Shown here: piece by piece, positions 1 to 12,417 of the stretch
Numbering within the stretch: the first letter of the stretch is position 1
Layout of the letters: each line of letters begins with the position of its first letter
Assembly: GCA_964059195.1 (NCBI GenBank)
Contig: CAXKWD010000005.1
Coordinates: forward strand, 146,039,265 to 146,103,264
Reading direction: 5' to 3'
DNA: 64,000 bases
DNA from: Ectobius pallidus
Taxonomy: Eukaryota > Arthropoda > Insecta > Blattodea > Ectobiidae
The notes under the pieces: model-generated
What the model was told of the DNA's origin: nothing
Seen by the model: only the letters and a program-made list of their open reading frames with translations
Database searches by the model: none
Translations under genes and position numbers: made by a program

Positions 1-176
1 CAAACGCAGTATGCTCACTTGAAACGTTTAATCTCGTCAGTCATGCTTCAACGCAAACAAATTTTACTTCAGATCAGATTCTGTGAACTCTACGTGAACA
101 GATTTTCCACCTTGTTATCCTGTTTCTAGTTTGTTTGTTTATTTACAGTGTAAATGAAGGATACATTGCTATAGAA

Positions 177-443
177 CAGCGGTTCCCAAACTTTTTTGTC
201 CTGGAACCGACTTTCACCTAGAATTTTTTTTCGCGACCCACTACTACATAACGATAACCAATATAGGCTATATAAAATACAGCACATGTTTTTTCATATG
301 CCTTTCAATAGTTTTATTGTGTTCAAATGCCTTATATTCCTTATATTGAAAACAAGTTTAATTTTTCCCGCCCTTTTCGCGACCCACCGAAATTGCTCCC
401 GCGACCCACCAGTGGGTCGCGACCCATAGTTTGGGAACCACTG
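177..443. mobile_element. hAT-type MITE with perfect 8-bp duplication
   Basis: Terminal inverted repeats CAGCGGTTCCCAAACT (left) and AGTTTGGGAACCACTG (right) are flanked by the identical duplication ctatagaa at 169-176 and 444-451. The subterminal region carries the GTCGCGACCC motif common in hAT MITEs. It is 267 bp with no coding capacity. Confidence 0.9.
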
Positions 444-452
444 CTATAGAAT

Positions 453-720
453 ACGGTTCAACTCCAGGTGGGGACAATATTTTCCTGGCTAAAGTTTATT
501 ACGGAGTTTTCCTCACTTTGTGAGACCAACGTCGGGGAACTTAGGGCCTTGTAGTCCCTGGATATCATCTGACATTCAATATTATCTTCACCCCAACTGA
601 GCTTTGTTGGGCATGAATGTGTCTGTGTGTGCACGCGACTTGTCATATGTGTTCGTGTTGTCTCGGAAGTTGCCCCGGCACTGGGCTAATCACTCATCCG
701 GGGATACTGATACGCAAAAT
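453..720 (+). repeat. tRNA-derived SINE, head-truncated
   Basis: It starts at a degenerate B box (GGTTCAACTCC) and shares a long body with the copy at 27503-27835: GGGGACAA, CTTGTAGTCCC, GATATCATCTG, then GTTCGTGTTGTCTCGGA and CACTCATCCGGGGA. The A-box half is missing; the hAT MITE lies immediately upstream. Confidence 0.75.
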
Positions 721-805
721 GTATGATTATTTCAATTTAGTAAGCCATAAAATGTATATTTAGCAAGTTTGAAAACCGCAACAAGCTTACATATGTATGA
801 GAATA

Positions 806-985
806 TTATAGGAGAAAAAATCCTCTGACACTGGTATTTGAACCCAGGACCTTTAGTTGTCCGTGACACTGCTCTACCAACTGAGCTAAGCCAGAGTTCA
901 CTTCACAGCGCCAGCTGGAACTTTTATCCTACGACTGATTGCCCTTAATAGTCTACCTCATTGACAGACAAGTTATGTCATAGCC
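806..985 (-). repeat. tRNA-derived SINE, inverted copy
   Basis: On the minus strand it reads CTTAGCTCAGTTGGTAGAGC (A box) and TCCTGGGTTCAAATACC (B box), very close to a tRNA, then a body that matches 1105-1265 in inverted orientation. The missing acceptor-stem pairing and the SINE body argue against a functional tRNA. Confidence 0.75.
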
Positions 986-1059
986 TATGCAGTACTGTGA
1001 GGCACACTAATTAGTGATTTTTATGACCGGGCTCCCACTGCTATTGTACAGTAACATTT

Positions 1060-1322
1060 AAGATGGATATATATGTATATGAACTCATGAACCACAGATT
1101 ATTGTCTCTGTGAGATAGACCATTAAGGTCAGTCATAGGAGAGAGGTTCCATCTGGTGCTGTGAAGTGAACTCTGGCTTATCTCAGTTGGTAAAGCAGCG
1201 GTTCGAATAGCCAGAGGTCTTGGGTTAAAGTGTCACAGAAATTTTTCTCCTATAATATTCTCATGTAAGGTCCAACAGAGACAATAATCTGTGGTTCATG
1301 AATGCATATATATCCATCTTAA
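1060..1322. mobile_element. TIR element enclosing a tRNA-like SINE core
   Basis: Terminal inverted repeats of about 50 bp occupy 1061-1112 and 1276-1321 (AAGATGGATATATATG at the left, CATATATATCCATCTT at the right; both include the CAGATTATTGTCTCTGT motif or its complement). Between them is a plus-strand tRNA-like unit (TATCTCAGTTGGTAAAGC) that is the inverted partner of 806-985. Confidence 0.7.
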
Positions 1323-2480
1323 GCTTACATAAAATGTATATAAATAATGAATTTGCATAGCAATCCTGTCTTTAGTTCTTATTTTCGTGACTTATCCTTG
1401 TTTCTGGAACAAACCTTTTGTTATTATTTTTTACTACTTATCCAAACAAACTTTCATAGATAGCTATTTTCACTTTAATTTCACAACTTACTTTCCACTT
1501 TCCCGAGGCAGAGTTTGTGTTGCTTAGCATTTTAATCTGTCGTCGATAATGCTGCAGTTGTCCTGTTAGTGCTTCGGAAATGGAACCGTAATGGAGTTCC
1601 GAGCCACTTAACGTGCGTGGAATGGGGAGGAGGGTTTGTTGTGGAAACCTACGGCAACGCATTTTCATATTAGCTTCAATTGTAAACACGTTTCAAAATA
1701 ATTTTATTATTCTTTATTTATTCTGGCATCATTAAAACAATACATGTTAAACAAATTACAGTTGATAATGTCACCTGAGTAGAATCGTGCTAGAAAATAA
1801 TTTATTTTTGTAGCGGTCTATGAGACCTCACGTTTATGGTTACGTCACTTTACTCTTTTTTGTGGATGAGTGAACGGCCAAGACCATAAAAAACTGTTAG
1901 GCCGAGATTTTTATGACCATGTGATGAAGTTATGATGAATTAATTTCCGTGAAATTTTACTGTGAATGTTTGAGAGAATGACTGTGTGTCTCATTTTAAG
2001 GGAAACAGTTATAAGTTAAGGCGAACTGTGATTATTATCTGGTTGGGAGTGATGTGAATGATGATAATAAATACTTTTTGTGTACAATAGCTATTCATTA
2101 AAAAACTATTAACATAATAAATCTTCGAAACTCTGCATTTCAATGCATTTATGATGCAGTAACTCACATGTGTGCCCTGAAAATCACCATAAGAGTAATA
2201 ATTCATTAATTAAGCATTTAGAAACCTATTTGCTTGAATAAAAATAAAATTTACATTTGGTTATTTTTTCATTATTTTAAAAGCTAAACTCTGAGCTCGT
2301 TCCGATCTAACGTCCATGTTAATGTAATAGAATAATCATGTCCACGGTTAAGGGTTAATATCGACCAATGAAAATCGTACTACACTAATGGCAAAATGAG
2401 GCATGTGATAGTTTTTCTTCCTTATATAGTTCTCCTTTTAAACACGGGGATAGAAACTTCTGTGACCACCTGCATGATCT
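1323..2480. other. AT-rich intergenic sequence, nothing recognised
   Basis: No splice-bounded coding segment, TIR pair or tRNA-like box was found. The open frames at 1438-1689 and 2009-2206 have AT-driven composition and no recognisable domain. Confidence 0.5.
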
Positions 2481-2499
2481 AAACTTAGAGTTTAGCATT

Positions 2500-2805
2500 T
2501 CTCACTAGGAATCTTCAGGCCCGGGTTCTATATCTGGTATCTCATCCGATTCGGGGGGGGGGGAAGAGGGGAGCTGGAACATGGTGCACTGAGCCTCGTT
2601 AGGACAACATGGAGTAACTTCATAAAGAAGCAGCAGCTCCAATCACCAAAACCACCAATCACGGTTCTGAGTTGTCTCATCACATGACCGCCTTCCAATC
2701 CCGCCATCTGCCAACATCGAAGAACTTCAGGGAGATGATGTAGTGGTCGTGTGGTGGGTCCTGGCATGTTACGCCACGGGCTTAATTGAAGATCTGGTAG
2801 CAAAA
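2500..2805 (-). repeat. SINE-like repeat with G-run
   Basis: The block is GC-rich relative to its flanks and holds a CCCGGGTTCTAT B-box-like motif at 2520 and an 11-base G run at 2553-2563. Its composition resembles a tRNA-derived retroposon. No second copy in the window confirms the family. Confidence 0.35.
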
Positions 2806-2954
2806 TATCCTATTATTTTATCACAAAAATGGATCAAAATGGCAATATAAACTGTACTGGGTATTTGTAATCTAAAGTAATTCTTATATTCTCATACTTA
2901 CTTATTCAATGGTAATAACAAGCTAAAGGAATATTATCTATTTTATGGAACCCG

Positions 2955-3790
2955 AAGGTTCATTGCCGCGCTTACCTGAGCCCGCCATTCAACCCTATTC
3001 TGCGCTAACTCCATCCAACCATCCCTCGCAAATCCGACTTCCCTTAAATCTATCCTAATATTTTCCTCCCACCTTCGTCTAGGTCTTCCAAGTTATATTT
3101 TCCTTTCGGGTCTCCCCGTGAATATTTTTGAAATATGTCTTTCCTCCGTACCGTACAACATGTCCAGCCCATTTCATCCTCCGTGATTTAATTACCCTTC
3201 CTACATCCGGTGATTAGTACAGGTTATGATGCTCGTCATAATTCAGTTTTCTCCAGTCCACATTTTCTTCTCTCTTAGGCCAAAATATTTTCCTAAGCAC
3301 CCAGTTTTCGAACACTCTCAAATTATGTTCTTCCCGAAGAGTAAGCGACCATGTCTCACAGCCATATAACTTAGTACAACAGGCAGGATAATTGTCTTAT
3401 ATTTTTTTATTTTTATATTTCTGGGAAAAAGACGAGAAGGTTTCTGAACTGAAGGGAGTTTCTGAACTTCATAAAGCAGACATTTCTTGATTTGAGTCTG
3501 CCCTTTACTTCGGCCTTAATATTATTTGTATCTGTAATTATTTCTTCCATATATTTGAATTTATCCACTTCTTCGAACGATTTACCGGCTATTCTAATAT
3601 TTTGTAGAGCATTATTTTGACGTTTCATGACCATGCACTTAGTTTTTTTCTGTATTGATTTCCAATCCAACATTCCTGCAGGCATCGAAAGGACTCTCTG
3701 CATTTCTCTTGATTGTGTTTATGTCATCGCCCAACAGACAAACGTCATAAGCTAAAATCGGATGATTGCCATTTATTTCTAGGCCTATCT
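2955..3790 (-). mobile_element. non-LTR retrotransposon (LINE) reverse-transcriptase 3' fragment
   Basis: Minus-strand frames, with several frameshifts and stops, encode the end of a non-LTR reverse-transcriptase ORF. In order they show DDINTIKRNAE, TKCMVMKRQNNALQNIRI, SFEEVDKFKYM, ITDTNNIKAEVKGRL, a degenerate VLPVLLSYMAVRHGR stretch, RRMKWAGHVVRYG and WLD at the C terminus. The RT catalytic core (YxDD) is not included, so this is a 5'-truncated, decayed copy. The same C-terminal tail recurs at 48075-48290. Confidence 0.85.
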
Positions 3791-3984
3791 TTTATATTCT
3801 CATAACCCCCAAATTTTTAAACCTTCCTATTTACTACACAGTACTTAATTCCAACTTTTATAAGTCCTTAATGTTAAATTTTTGCGTTTTAATTTAACAA
3901 AATCCTAATATAATTATTATAAAACATCTTATAACTCGTGCAACCCTCAGTCCAGCGTAGAGTTCACATTTTCTGATCATCAGG

Positions 3985-4225
3985 ATAGCAAACACCTCCT
4001 TACCCATGTGGTTAGCGTTCTTTCTGTGGATTTAAAAGCCCGGGTTCGATCTATGGTACCGCAGATGTTTTCTGAGGTAGGTCAATTGACGTGATAAGCA
4101 ACTGCCTGCAATAAAACAATCAATAAGGGCCATGAGAATCAACTTGCTGACTACATGCTCCTAATCCACCAATCAAGTCGAAAGGCATAATAAGTAGATG
4201 ATCCAGAGGTACGGGAACAGTTTGA
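3985..4225 (+). repeat. tRNA-derived SINE relic
   Basis: TACCCATGTGGTTAGCG (A-box-like) is followed about 35 bases later by GCCCGGGTTCGATC (B box), then an unrelated body. This spacing is that of a tRNA-derived SINE head. Confidence 0.5.
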
Positions 4226-5944
4226 ACGCAGAACAAGTTGGATCATGTAGATCTTTCGGTTTAAACCATTAGATCAAGGTTTATTATGGTGCGTTAGGTC
4301 TATGTAAGATATGTTTTCATAAATATGAACTGTTTGCTAGTCTACGAGAGAAAGTATGTGATAGCCTGTTAGAACTGGACCTTTTTTCAATGTGAAGTTT
4401 TCTCCATTCATCTCTCGTAAAAACTCATGATCCATCTTGCTTCAGAAAATTAACAGGCAACAATTTAAATCAAAGTTTCCCTTTAATAATTGCTCACTAT
4501 AACGGTGTGGTATGGATAACTACCAGAATACAAAAGTAATGTGTCAATACACCTGTTGTCTTCATTATTATCATCATATAGAATTCAAACTTAAATAACC
4601 ATATTTTCTACAGCTAATACATATTTTGGTACAATATATAATGTCGTTATAATAATAATTGGAGAGATACATTATTTTGTACATCCATTTCATAGGTTAG
4701 TAAACATATTGCTTATGCTGTACAATATTTATATAAAATGAAACAGTACTTCATTTTACAAGATTTTACAGTTGTGCGATCGTCTAACATAAATTTGCAT
4801 TCATTCAACTTTATATCAAGAAATTGTTATTTTCTCTCATTTCTTCGTGTTGCACTCGATTAGGCCTACTTATGACTTCAGGAATATATATTTCCTGAAA
4901 AAGTCTACAATATTTAGAAGTATTGTATTTGTCTCATAATAATGTTTTTATTTTAGATAGGCTAAATGTTCATACAATAAGGCCAATTTCCCACTAGCAT
5001 AATCTATTTATTTAGATCGAAACTCACTCAACAAAGTACACTATTTCAATTCTGCATTCAACCAACTGCAGCGTACTTCTGAACTTGCCTTTTTTCTGCC
5101 TTTACACAGTTCCACTCCGGACAGTGAAGTGGGAACTAGGTATGATAAAACTGGAATGTCAACAGACGTGGAAGTATCAGATTTAGGAAAAAAAATACTT
5201 TAGCGCTAAGGATGGTGTTGCCTTATCTTGAGATTCCAGAAACTGTAAAACATTCTCTGAAACCATTTTTCATGAAAACAAAGAAAGTGAAAGGTGTCAT
5301 ATATTGTTGAGGATGTGTAACAGCTGTTATAGCATTGCCAGAAAGTAGGCTATTAATATAAGCCTTCTTTTTCAACTTAATTAAGTTATTTTTTAAATAA
5401 TAATATTAATAATAATAATAGATATTTCTCATAAACTTCATTTCAAAATATGTTGTATTACTGTATTTATTTGCAGTATCGTTCTCAAATTTAGAGTCAC
5501 ATTAAAGACTATGTTAACTTGTAGGTAGCAAGTTTTGGAAGTATTATCAAAGAAAAAATGTTTATACAGAAATTTCCACTAAATTTAATTTAATTACAGA
5601 ATAACCTATTAGTAGCCCTCAGGTGCTGTAATTAATAAGGTGTAAAGCAAATTTGCCCCTATAAACTACCCGTTTCTATTTAGTTTTTTTGTGTTTCCTA
5701 AAATTGTAGTTTTTTTCAGTTAGTACGTTTTTCAATTACTTATGAAGTATAGACTCCAATGAGGTAATTTCATATTTGAACTAATCTACATTGTTGTCTC
5801 GGTTACGTCACTTCCTTGTATAGACCTGCGAATTAAACATATAGAAATTTAAATTACCCATGTTGCGTAGAAGTAGCATAAAAGTCTAATCTTGCTATTG
5901 AAAAATCGACCGTCTCTTATACAGACAGTGAGCCTCGATTTCTT
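4226..5944. other. AT-rich intergenic sequence, nothing recognised
   Basis: No coding exon, RNA gene or clear repeat structure was seen, apart from a short AAT run near 5400-5420. Confidence 0.5.
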
Positions 5945-6238
5945 CTAGTTCTTGCAAATTCCATAATTGAGGGGTCTATTAACAAACTCGGCAATCTCCG
6001 TTTCGAAGGAAGATAGAGATGCTAACTTCTAGTAAAATTTTAATGCACTTCCTGGTACATATTTAGTGTATGTGTTACTAATCCGACTTCCCACATAAGG
6101 GAGGAATTCAGATTTGCAACACATGCACAAAATATGTACCTTGAAATGCATTGAACTTTCATAAGAAGTTACCATCTCTATCTTTTATCAAAATTGATAT
6201 TGCTGGGTTTGCTAATTGGATTTTGCAAGTACGGTATC
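5945..6238. repeat. foldback (long inverted repeat) element
   Basis: An arm at about 5945-6080 is complementary to 6115-6235, around a 35-40 base loop. Matching blocks include TCTTGCAAATTCC with the distal TTTTGCAAGTACGG, AGATAGAGATGCTAACTTCT with GAAGTTACCATCTCTATC, and TGGTACATATT with AATATGTACC. Identity looks to be about 75-80%. Confidence 0.75.
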
Positions 6239-8030
6239 AGAAATAATTGAAATATTTATTACCAACAGGCGTTTACTTTTACTTAGTGTAGACGTTATTT
6301 TATTCAGTAGGCCTAAGTATCTTCATCTAATGATAAAGAAACTCCATTTTTTGCAGTTCTTTTTCGACGGGATAGCTTCTTAAAACCGTTTGTCAAACAG
6401 TTCAATGTTTGTGCACAGCCAAAGAGAATATATTACAACCGAAAATAATAATTTTCGCTGTCTCTTTCACCCGTCGTTAATTCTTCATATATTATTTAGA
6501 TATTATGAAATAGGTTTTTAGAGGAGACATCTATTGAGGAAACGTTGAATCACACACACATGCATAGAGGAAGCTGAGAATAGATGGCAACATACAGCTG
6601 ACAATACTTTGAATTTATATGTGTCCCTCAAATTCTATAAGCGTAAAGCGTCTCTATAGATTGTCGAATTATCTATCAAAAAAAACCTTTCAAATAAACA
6701 AAGGTGTTTTTCAGATTTAAAAAAAAACCTGGCAATCATTTTATTCAGAAAGTCCCACGAAATATTTTGTACAACTACATCAATAATATCGCTGAGCATT
6801 ATCCGTTCAAACTATGTACATTTCACGAGCATAGAGGGTATTGTCAAATCATTCGTTTTAATATATTGTGTGGTTATAATATTCTACCTCCGGATCTAGA
6901 TATGAAATTATTATAAATACTGGTACAGTTGTGAATAAATTAAAAATATATTTGTTGTGTTTACTAAGGATAATAATAAACTCTGAAACAAAAATAGCCA
7001 TTGATTATGCTAATAGTTAGTTTAACAAAAAAACCTAAATACTTACGCTTGTAAAAGAATTAACTTTTAAGTTTCAGATATTTCTTTCATAAAGTACTGT
7101 ATAATATTGCCAATCCTCTCATAAGCTAAACTCTTTACAAAAATGTACAAATACAGTATACAGCTAACCTAAAAATTCTAATCAATACTTCTGTTAGCGT
7201 ACGACGTCTTCTTCTTTAAGAATCCACATGGTATAGAATTAACATAAACTGTTCTTTAGACAACCAAAATTATGTAGTATTAATATTGCACTTATTTTAA
7301 TCGGCCATTACTTATGAAAATTCACTTTTTAATTTTTACAGACACAAAATGAGGAATATTAATGAAGTTAACTGCTATATTATCTTACATTATGAAGTAG
7401 ATTTCACTGAAAACTGAATTGAACCTAAAATAAAGGTATTGTATGCTTTAGTGCTAAAAGGCATATTCGTGGTGTACTGTATTTTATAAAAAATTATTTT
7501 AAGAAGCCAGAAGAAGCTAATTCCTTTTCTTGATATGGCTTCCGTTGAAAATCACTCTGTAATTATTATTCAAGCCTGTTTTTAAACATTTAGGGTCCCT
7601 TTCATTTTAATAAGTAGACTAATAGATCGATCATACCTAATTAAAAAAATATATGTTAAAGTATGTAGAGCTACTTTAACATATTAAGGTAACATATAAA
7701 TGTATTAAATCATCATAATTTTCAGTCACAAAGCTTGTTTAATTGCTTCTATCGAAATTATAGATCTCATAATTTATTACTAACAAGCATTTACAATGAA
7801 GAAGATGCTTGCACACAAAAGCTTCCATATTCACACTAATTATATATTGTTATGTTGTATTCTGTATGATATTCACCATGGTAGGAATACAAATGATACT
7901 AACTCCATCGAAAATAAGATCATTATAAAATATTCAAAATTTTATCGTAATATAAAGAAATAGTGTAGAAAATACTGATAATTTATGTAATCAAAACCTA
8001 TAGTATTTGAACGTTAATTTATTAAGGAAA
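6239..8030. other. AT-rich intergenic sequence, nothing recognised
   Basis: The 70-codon frame at 6704-6916 has no recognisable domain and sits in uniform AT-rich DNA. No splice or repeat signature was found. Confidence 0.45.
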
Positions 8031-8089
8031 TCAGTCGTGCGTCAAAACATATATTGGAATAATCAGACAAATGATTTTATCAAAAGCTA

Positions 8090-8460
8090 AACTACTAGTA
8101 GTTAAGCTGGGTAGGTAATATTTTTGTACATTTCCAAACATAATATGTGTTTTATATGAGTGCAGGTCTCTTTCAAGTAGTTTCTTAATTATAGGTATCC
8201 TCTCATCTGCATGTTCTCTATTATAGATTAATTCCATTCCTCTTCTGTCTATCCCCAGCCTCCCTCCTCTTTCTTCATCTTCTTTATCCCTCTATTCACT
8301 CTCTTTTCTCTGGGAACTTTCCTCATTTCTTCTGCCTATTTTTCACACATCTCATTCCCCTTTCTAATCTGTTTGCTTAGATCCTCTTTCTTTAGGCTCC
8401 TTATTTTCTCTTTTCTTTCATCTCTTTATCGCTTTCTTTCTTTAGCTGTAACACCTCCTG
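8090..8460 (-). pseudogene. possible decayed coiled-coil ORF (polypurine on the minus strand)
   Basis: Minus-strand frames read charged, helix-prone stretches interrupted by stops and shifts: EVLQLKKESDKEMKEKRK, IRSLKKEDLSKQIRKGNEM, AEEMRKVPREKR, then ELIYNREHADERIPIIKKLL. The order resembles the coiled-coil part of a LINE ORF1 or another transposon protein, but I cannot assign a family. The same stretch is a strong polypyrimidine tract on the plus strand (8232-8450), so composition alone could produce the Lys/Glu bias. Confidence 0.3.
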
Positions 8461-9070
8461 AATCCGAATGCATACATCGGTTGTTGTTTCATTTAAAGCA
8501 GAAGATATTCGTTTTGTAGTTTACATTAGTTGTTTACCTTCGTGTTAGATTTACATTTACATTTATGAAAAACAGATACTGCACTGAAAATTTCCTCATC
8601 GATTTTTAACCTAGTTCCCAAATGGCGATTTTACTTTATGAGTGCCTTATTAGTATTGTATAGAGTTAGCTCTGAGAAGATTGATTATTCCTATTTTACT
8701 TTTCCTTAAGTCAATCCAGATTATCAAGGTCTTCATTCTTCTTTAATAATAAACGGTATAATCATTCAACATAATTATCAAGAAAATTTTATGGAGTTAT
8801 ATCATTTTATTTTACCATGTTGGAATAAGATATTTTCAATTGAACTTTGTGCAAGTTTTTGTATCTTTGAGAAATTGTGAAGCAACACGGTCACATTATC
8901 TACTATACAACACAACCTGTTGATTATATATATAGCCAGGTTCATTTCTTTACATTCAAACCACAAAAAATGTCATTCTTCAGGGTTAACAAAAGGAAGC
9001 ACCAGTCTGTAAGACATCCTGAAAAACCGCTGGCATTCTCAGTGCTGTGTTATTGTAATAAATAGCCGCT

Positions 9071-9300
9071 CGGGGGAACAAAATGGTAAGTGCCAAATGG
9101 GGTGTGTTGAAAAAGAGAACAAATAAATTTCTCATTAACCTAGAAATCTGAATAATTTTATTTTCAGCTCAATTTTGTACTCAATACATTTGAACATATA
9201 GAGATCAATACCTATCACCTACCATTCTGTTACACCAAACAAGCTGGAAAGTCAGAAATTACTTGTTTCATGGTAGTGGCACTTACCATTTTATTCCCCC
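9071..9300. mobile_element. MITE with 24-bp inverted repeats
   Basis: Left end GGGGGAACAAAATGGTAAG and right end CTTACCATTTTATTCCCCC are near-perfect inverted repeats. Flanks tagccgct (9063-9070) and tagcagct (9301-9308) form an 8-bp duplication with one mismatch. The 230-bp body has no ORF. Confidence 0.85.
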
Positions 9301-10567
9301 TAGCAGCTGTTGAACTTCCATAATGAAATTCATCAGTTCTTTTAAATGAACAAAGAAAATATAATATACTTGGATTCTGGAACTAGTCGGTGGAATCTGG
9401 TAAGGCATCAAAATCGTTTGTTTATAAATTAGGTATTGTACGAATCTATTCCTGTTTTCTGTTCCGAGTATGTCACTAAAGGCCTGTAAAAATTACACAA
9501 GAAATAGAGGTGCCTCCACTGAACATTCCGAGGTAGGGAAAACAGAGTCTGATTAGACAGCTTAAGGAAATATGGACTTAAACAAACCTTTCACTCTTAG
9601 CATTTTTTCGAACTAGTGCTTTTAGTGAGATCTACAATGTATTCCAGCACCTTCTCTTCAAACTCTAGTGTGCGAATGTTCTCATATTACTAGATCTCTC
9701 TTTTCTTTGTTGTAATAAACCAATTTCTCGCAATTGCCATCCTACAATAGTGACGGATGATGACTAGACCTATTGTATAATAGTTTCCTTTACATTTTTT
9801 TCAGCGGCGGGGTATTTTACTTTCCCAAATCTTGAAATATTTAAATATATAACGATTCTGTCGTGTAATAATGTAAATACAGTAAGCCAGAGACACCTGG
9901 TGGACGATAGTCTCACATAAACATGCATCATGAATTGCCTAGCCTTAAAGATCCTCCCCCACATATCCCTTTATCCTTCATAGACTGGCATCTGAAATCC
10001 CATGGACCCTATCTAAAATTGTTCAGTAGAGAATATCTCATTTTCTGTACAATTTTAACACGCCTTTGTTATTGAAACACCCTTTATATTGAACAAAGTT
10101 AAATTTTATATATGTACAGAATTTCTAAATTGGTTTACCCAGCAGAATGCTTCCTTTCACTTCAAGTCCTCTTTCATTTCTAATGTTTATGAAAATATGC
10201 ATGCAATTCCGTCTATTCTAGGTGATAGTTGAAAAAGTTTCCTAATTTGTTCGTAACTTCTAAATAATCAGAGATGGTACACAACACTTTGAATGTTGTG
10301 AAGAAAATTCTCTTTCAGGTACAAATCTCTTTCAAAACAAAATCTGTATCGTGTTTCTGAACTCAGTACCCTGCACACAAAAAAATCACATATCTATAAA
10401 TATTTTTACATTTCTGCTGTCGTTCACTCACTTCATGTGTTTCATTTAAATATGGTAAAGTTGTTTTCTAAATTGACGTTATTAAATATTCAAATAACAC
10501 AGTTTTTCAGTTCTATTTGGATCAAAAATTCATTTCCGGTGTTTTGTTCCAAATGAATCAACGATGT
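9301..10567. other. AT-rich intergenic sequence, nothing recognised
   Basis: No exon, RNA gene or repeat structure was identified. Confidence 0.5.
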
Positions 10568-10568
10568 T

Positions 10569-10771
10569 CAGTGGGCCCAATGGCCAAGTTGATTTTCAAT
10601 CCCCCTGCATGCAGACTTTTTTTCACTTTTTACAACATTTTATTTCCAGTGTTCAAAATCTGTGGGCCCACTGGCCAAGTTGTATAGCTGTTCGAGTGTA
10701 ATTATAGATGACATCCATAAAATCATATTTAATTGGTTCACCTATTTTCAATCCCCCTGCATGCAGACATT
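10569..10771 (+). repeat. direct duplication with internal deletion
   Basis: GTGGGCCCAATGGCCAAGTT followed by TTTTCAATCCCCCTGCATGC at 10571-10615 recurs as GTGGGCCCACTGGCCAAGTT (10662-10681) and TTTTCAATCCCCCTGCATGC (about 10745-10765). In the first copy the roughly 65 bases between the two blocks are missing. Confidence 0.8.
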
Positions 10772-11957
10772 TAAAAGCACTTTAAAAACTCAGGGTTTTC
10801 ACGTAATTTAATCAGTTTTAAAATTATATTAAGAGCACTCCAGAATTTTTGTTTTAAATTACGTTAATAAAACAGAGAAATTTGTTCATAATTTGTTTAA
10901 ATTATAATAGTTATTTTTCCTCAATGTCTTAGAGGTGATATAGAAAAGTAATCAGATCTATTTCGTAATTTGTTTAGGAACATATACATTTTGAAAATAT
11001 GTTACGTTTCCCAAAATCAAACATAATGAAATTCATTGTGTCTTTACACATACTAAAATGAAATTAAGTTCAAAATTTCAACTCTTTGATTTTAAATTTC
11101 TAGGAAAAAAGAAATAATCATTGTATCATTTTTTAACATGTACTGTCAGTACTAAATGCTTCTGAATTTGTGAGTATTTGTAGTGTTTGAAATCAATTAT
11201 TCTTCTCTCTTAGGGTGAAAGCAAACTTTTACCAAAGATCTCCATTGTTTGAATAGTATTTGTTTTAATAGTTCATTGTTTATTTCCGTTCAATTATTGA
11301 TCTAATAGAATTGAAACTCAACTCAATTAGACCTATTTATGCTTTCACTTTTGTCTTTCCCAATTCTTTGCAGTAATTCGTAGTATAAACTTTCAAGTCT
11401 TCCAGTCAGTTGCAAACATTTCTACTTAAATTTTTAAACTAAATATGTCAGAGTTATGTAATCCACCTTTGGCATCTATGTTTCAAGATTTTTGACTGGA
11501 ATTTCGGAAAGTGTAAACTATTAAACTTAAAGAAAATAATTTTAAGAAAAATTTATGTACACCTTACACTCGGGGAAACTGTAACATGCAGAAAACTGGA
11601 ACTGTTTTAGGAGTAGTGAAATATAATTCCATAAAATTCTAAAAACACTGCCAGGACATTAAATGAAATTGTAATATTGTTATTTTATCTAAAAGCTTTC
11701 GTAAAAATGTTATAATTCATTTCTATAATTTTATTTAGGTAATAATGTTAATGAGAGAAAATTACTGAATTCTGTTAGGATGTTATAATTGTATTTTCCA
11801 CCAAAATACACCACAAATTACAATTACAATTCTGTCTGGGATAACATTGTTCAAGGAATGGAAAAGGATGTTCATTTTGTAATTTATGTAAATATATGAA
11901 ATATATAATCAGTTTCTACATGTAAGGAAACACTAGATTTATTTTATTGTTTAAATG
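10772..11957. other. AT-rich intergenic sequence, nothing recognised
   Basis: No features can be supported here. Confidence 0.5.
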
Positions 11958-12096
11958 TGCCACACCATAGTCAAGAATCATCTAATTATTAGGTGAACCT
12001 AGTTTTTATTCTTTATGTCTATTTATTACCTATTAGGATACTAAGTTCATCTAGGTATATTGTAATGAGGTAATTCTTGACTATAGTGTTGCCCAT
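11958..12096. mobile_element. short TIR element (candidate MITE)
   Basis: CCACACCATAGTCAAGAAT at the left is complemented by ATTCTTGACTATAGTGTTG at the right, about 100 bases apart, with a further CTAGGT/ACCTAG pairing inside. No clear target duplication was seen. It lies just 3' of the CRAL-TRIO gene. Confidence 0.55.
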
Positions 12097-12411
12097 TTTA
12101 AAAATGAAATAAACCTTTCTTTATCAGTAGAAATTGATTTCGTATTTACATCAATTACAAATTGAGAATCCTTCTTCATTCCTTCCAAGAACGTTATCCA
12201 AGACGGAATTAATGCTGGTATAATTTGTGTTACATTTGGGCGAAAAATACAATTGTAACCTAATGTTATATTTATACCATCTGGAAATGAAATTCATAAA
12301 TAATTACTATATATTTACGAGGAAAACGTAAATTACAACATGTTTCTTATGGATATTTTTCAGTAATTATTTAGCTTACAAGTCTTTGTTTTCCTTATAT
12401 TCCTCATGCAT

Positions 12412-12417
12412 TTTATT
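12412..12417 (-). promoter_or_regulatory. candidate polyadenylation signal of the CRAL-TRIO gene
   Basis: This is the first canonical AATAAA I see on the minus strand below the stop codon. It implies a 3' UTR of about 320 bases. AT-rich DNA yields such hexamers by chance, so this is only a candidate. Confidence 0.3.

Noticed and set aside
815..890. tRNA-like sequence on the minus strand with good A and B boxes
   Set aside because: It has a SINE body attached and an inverted partner at 1140-1265, and I could not form a proper acceptor stem; called a SINE.
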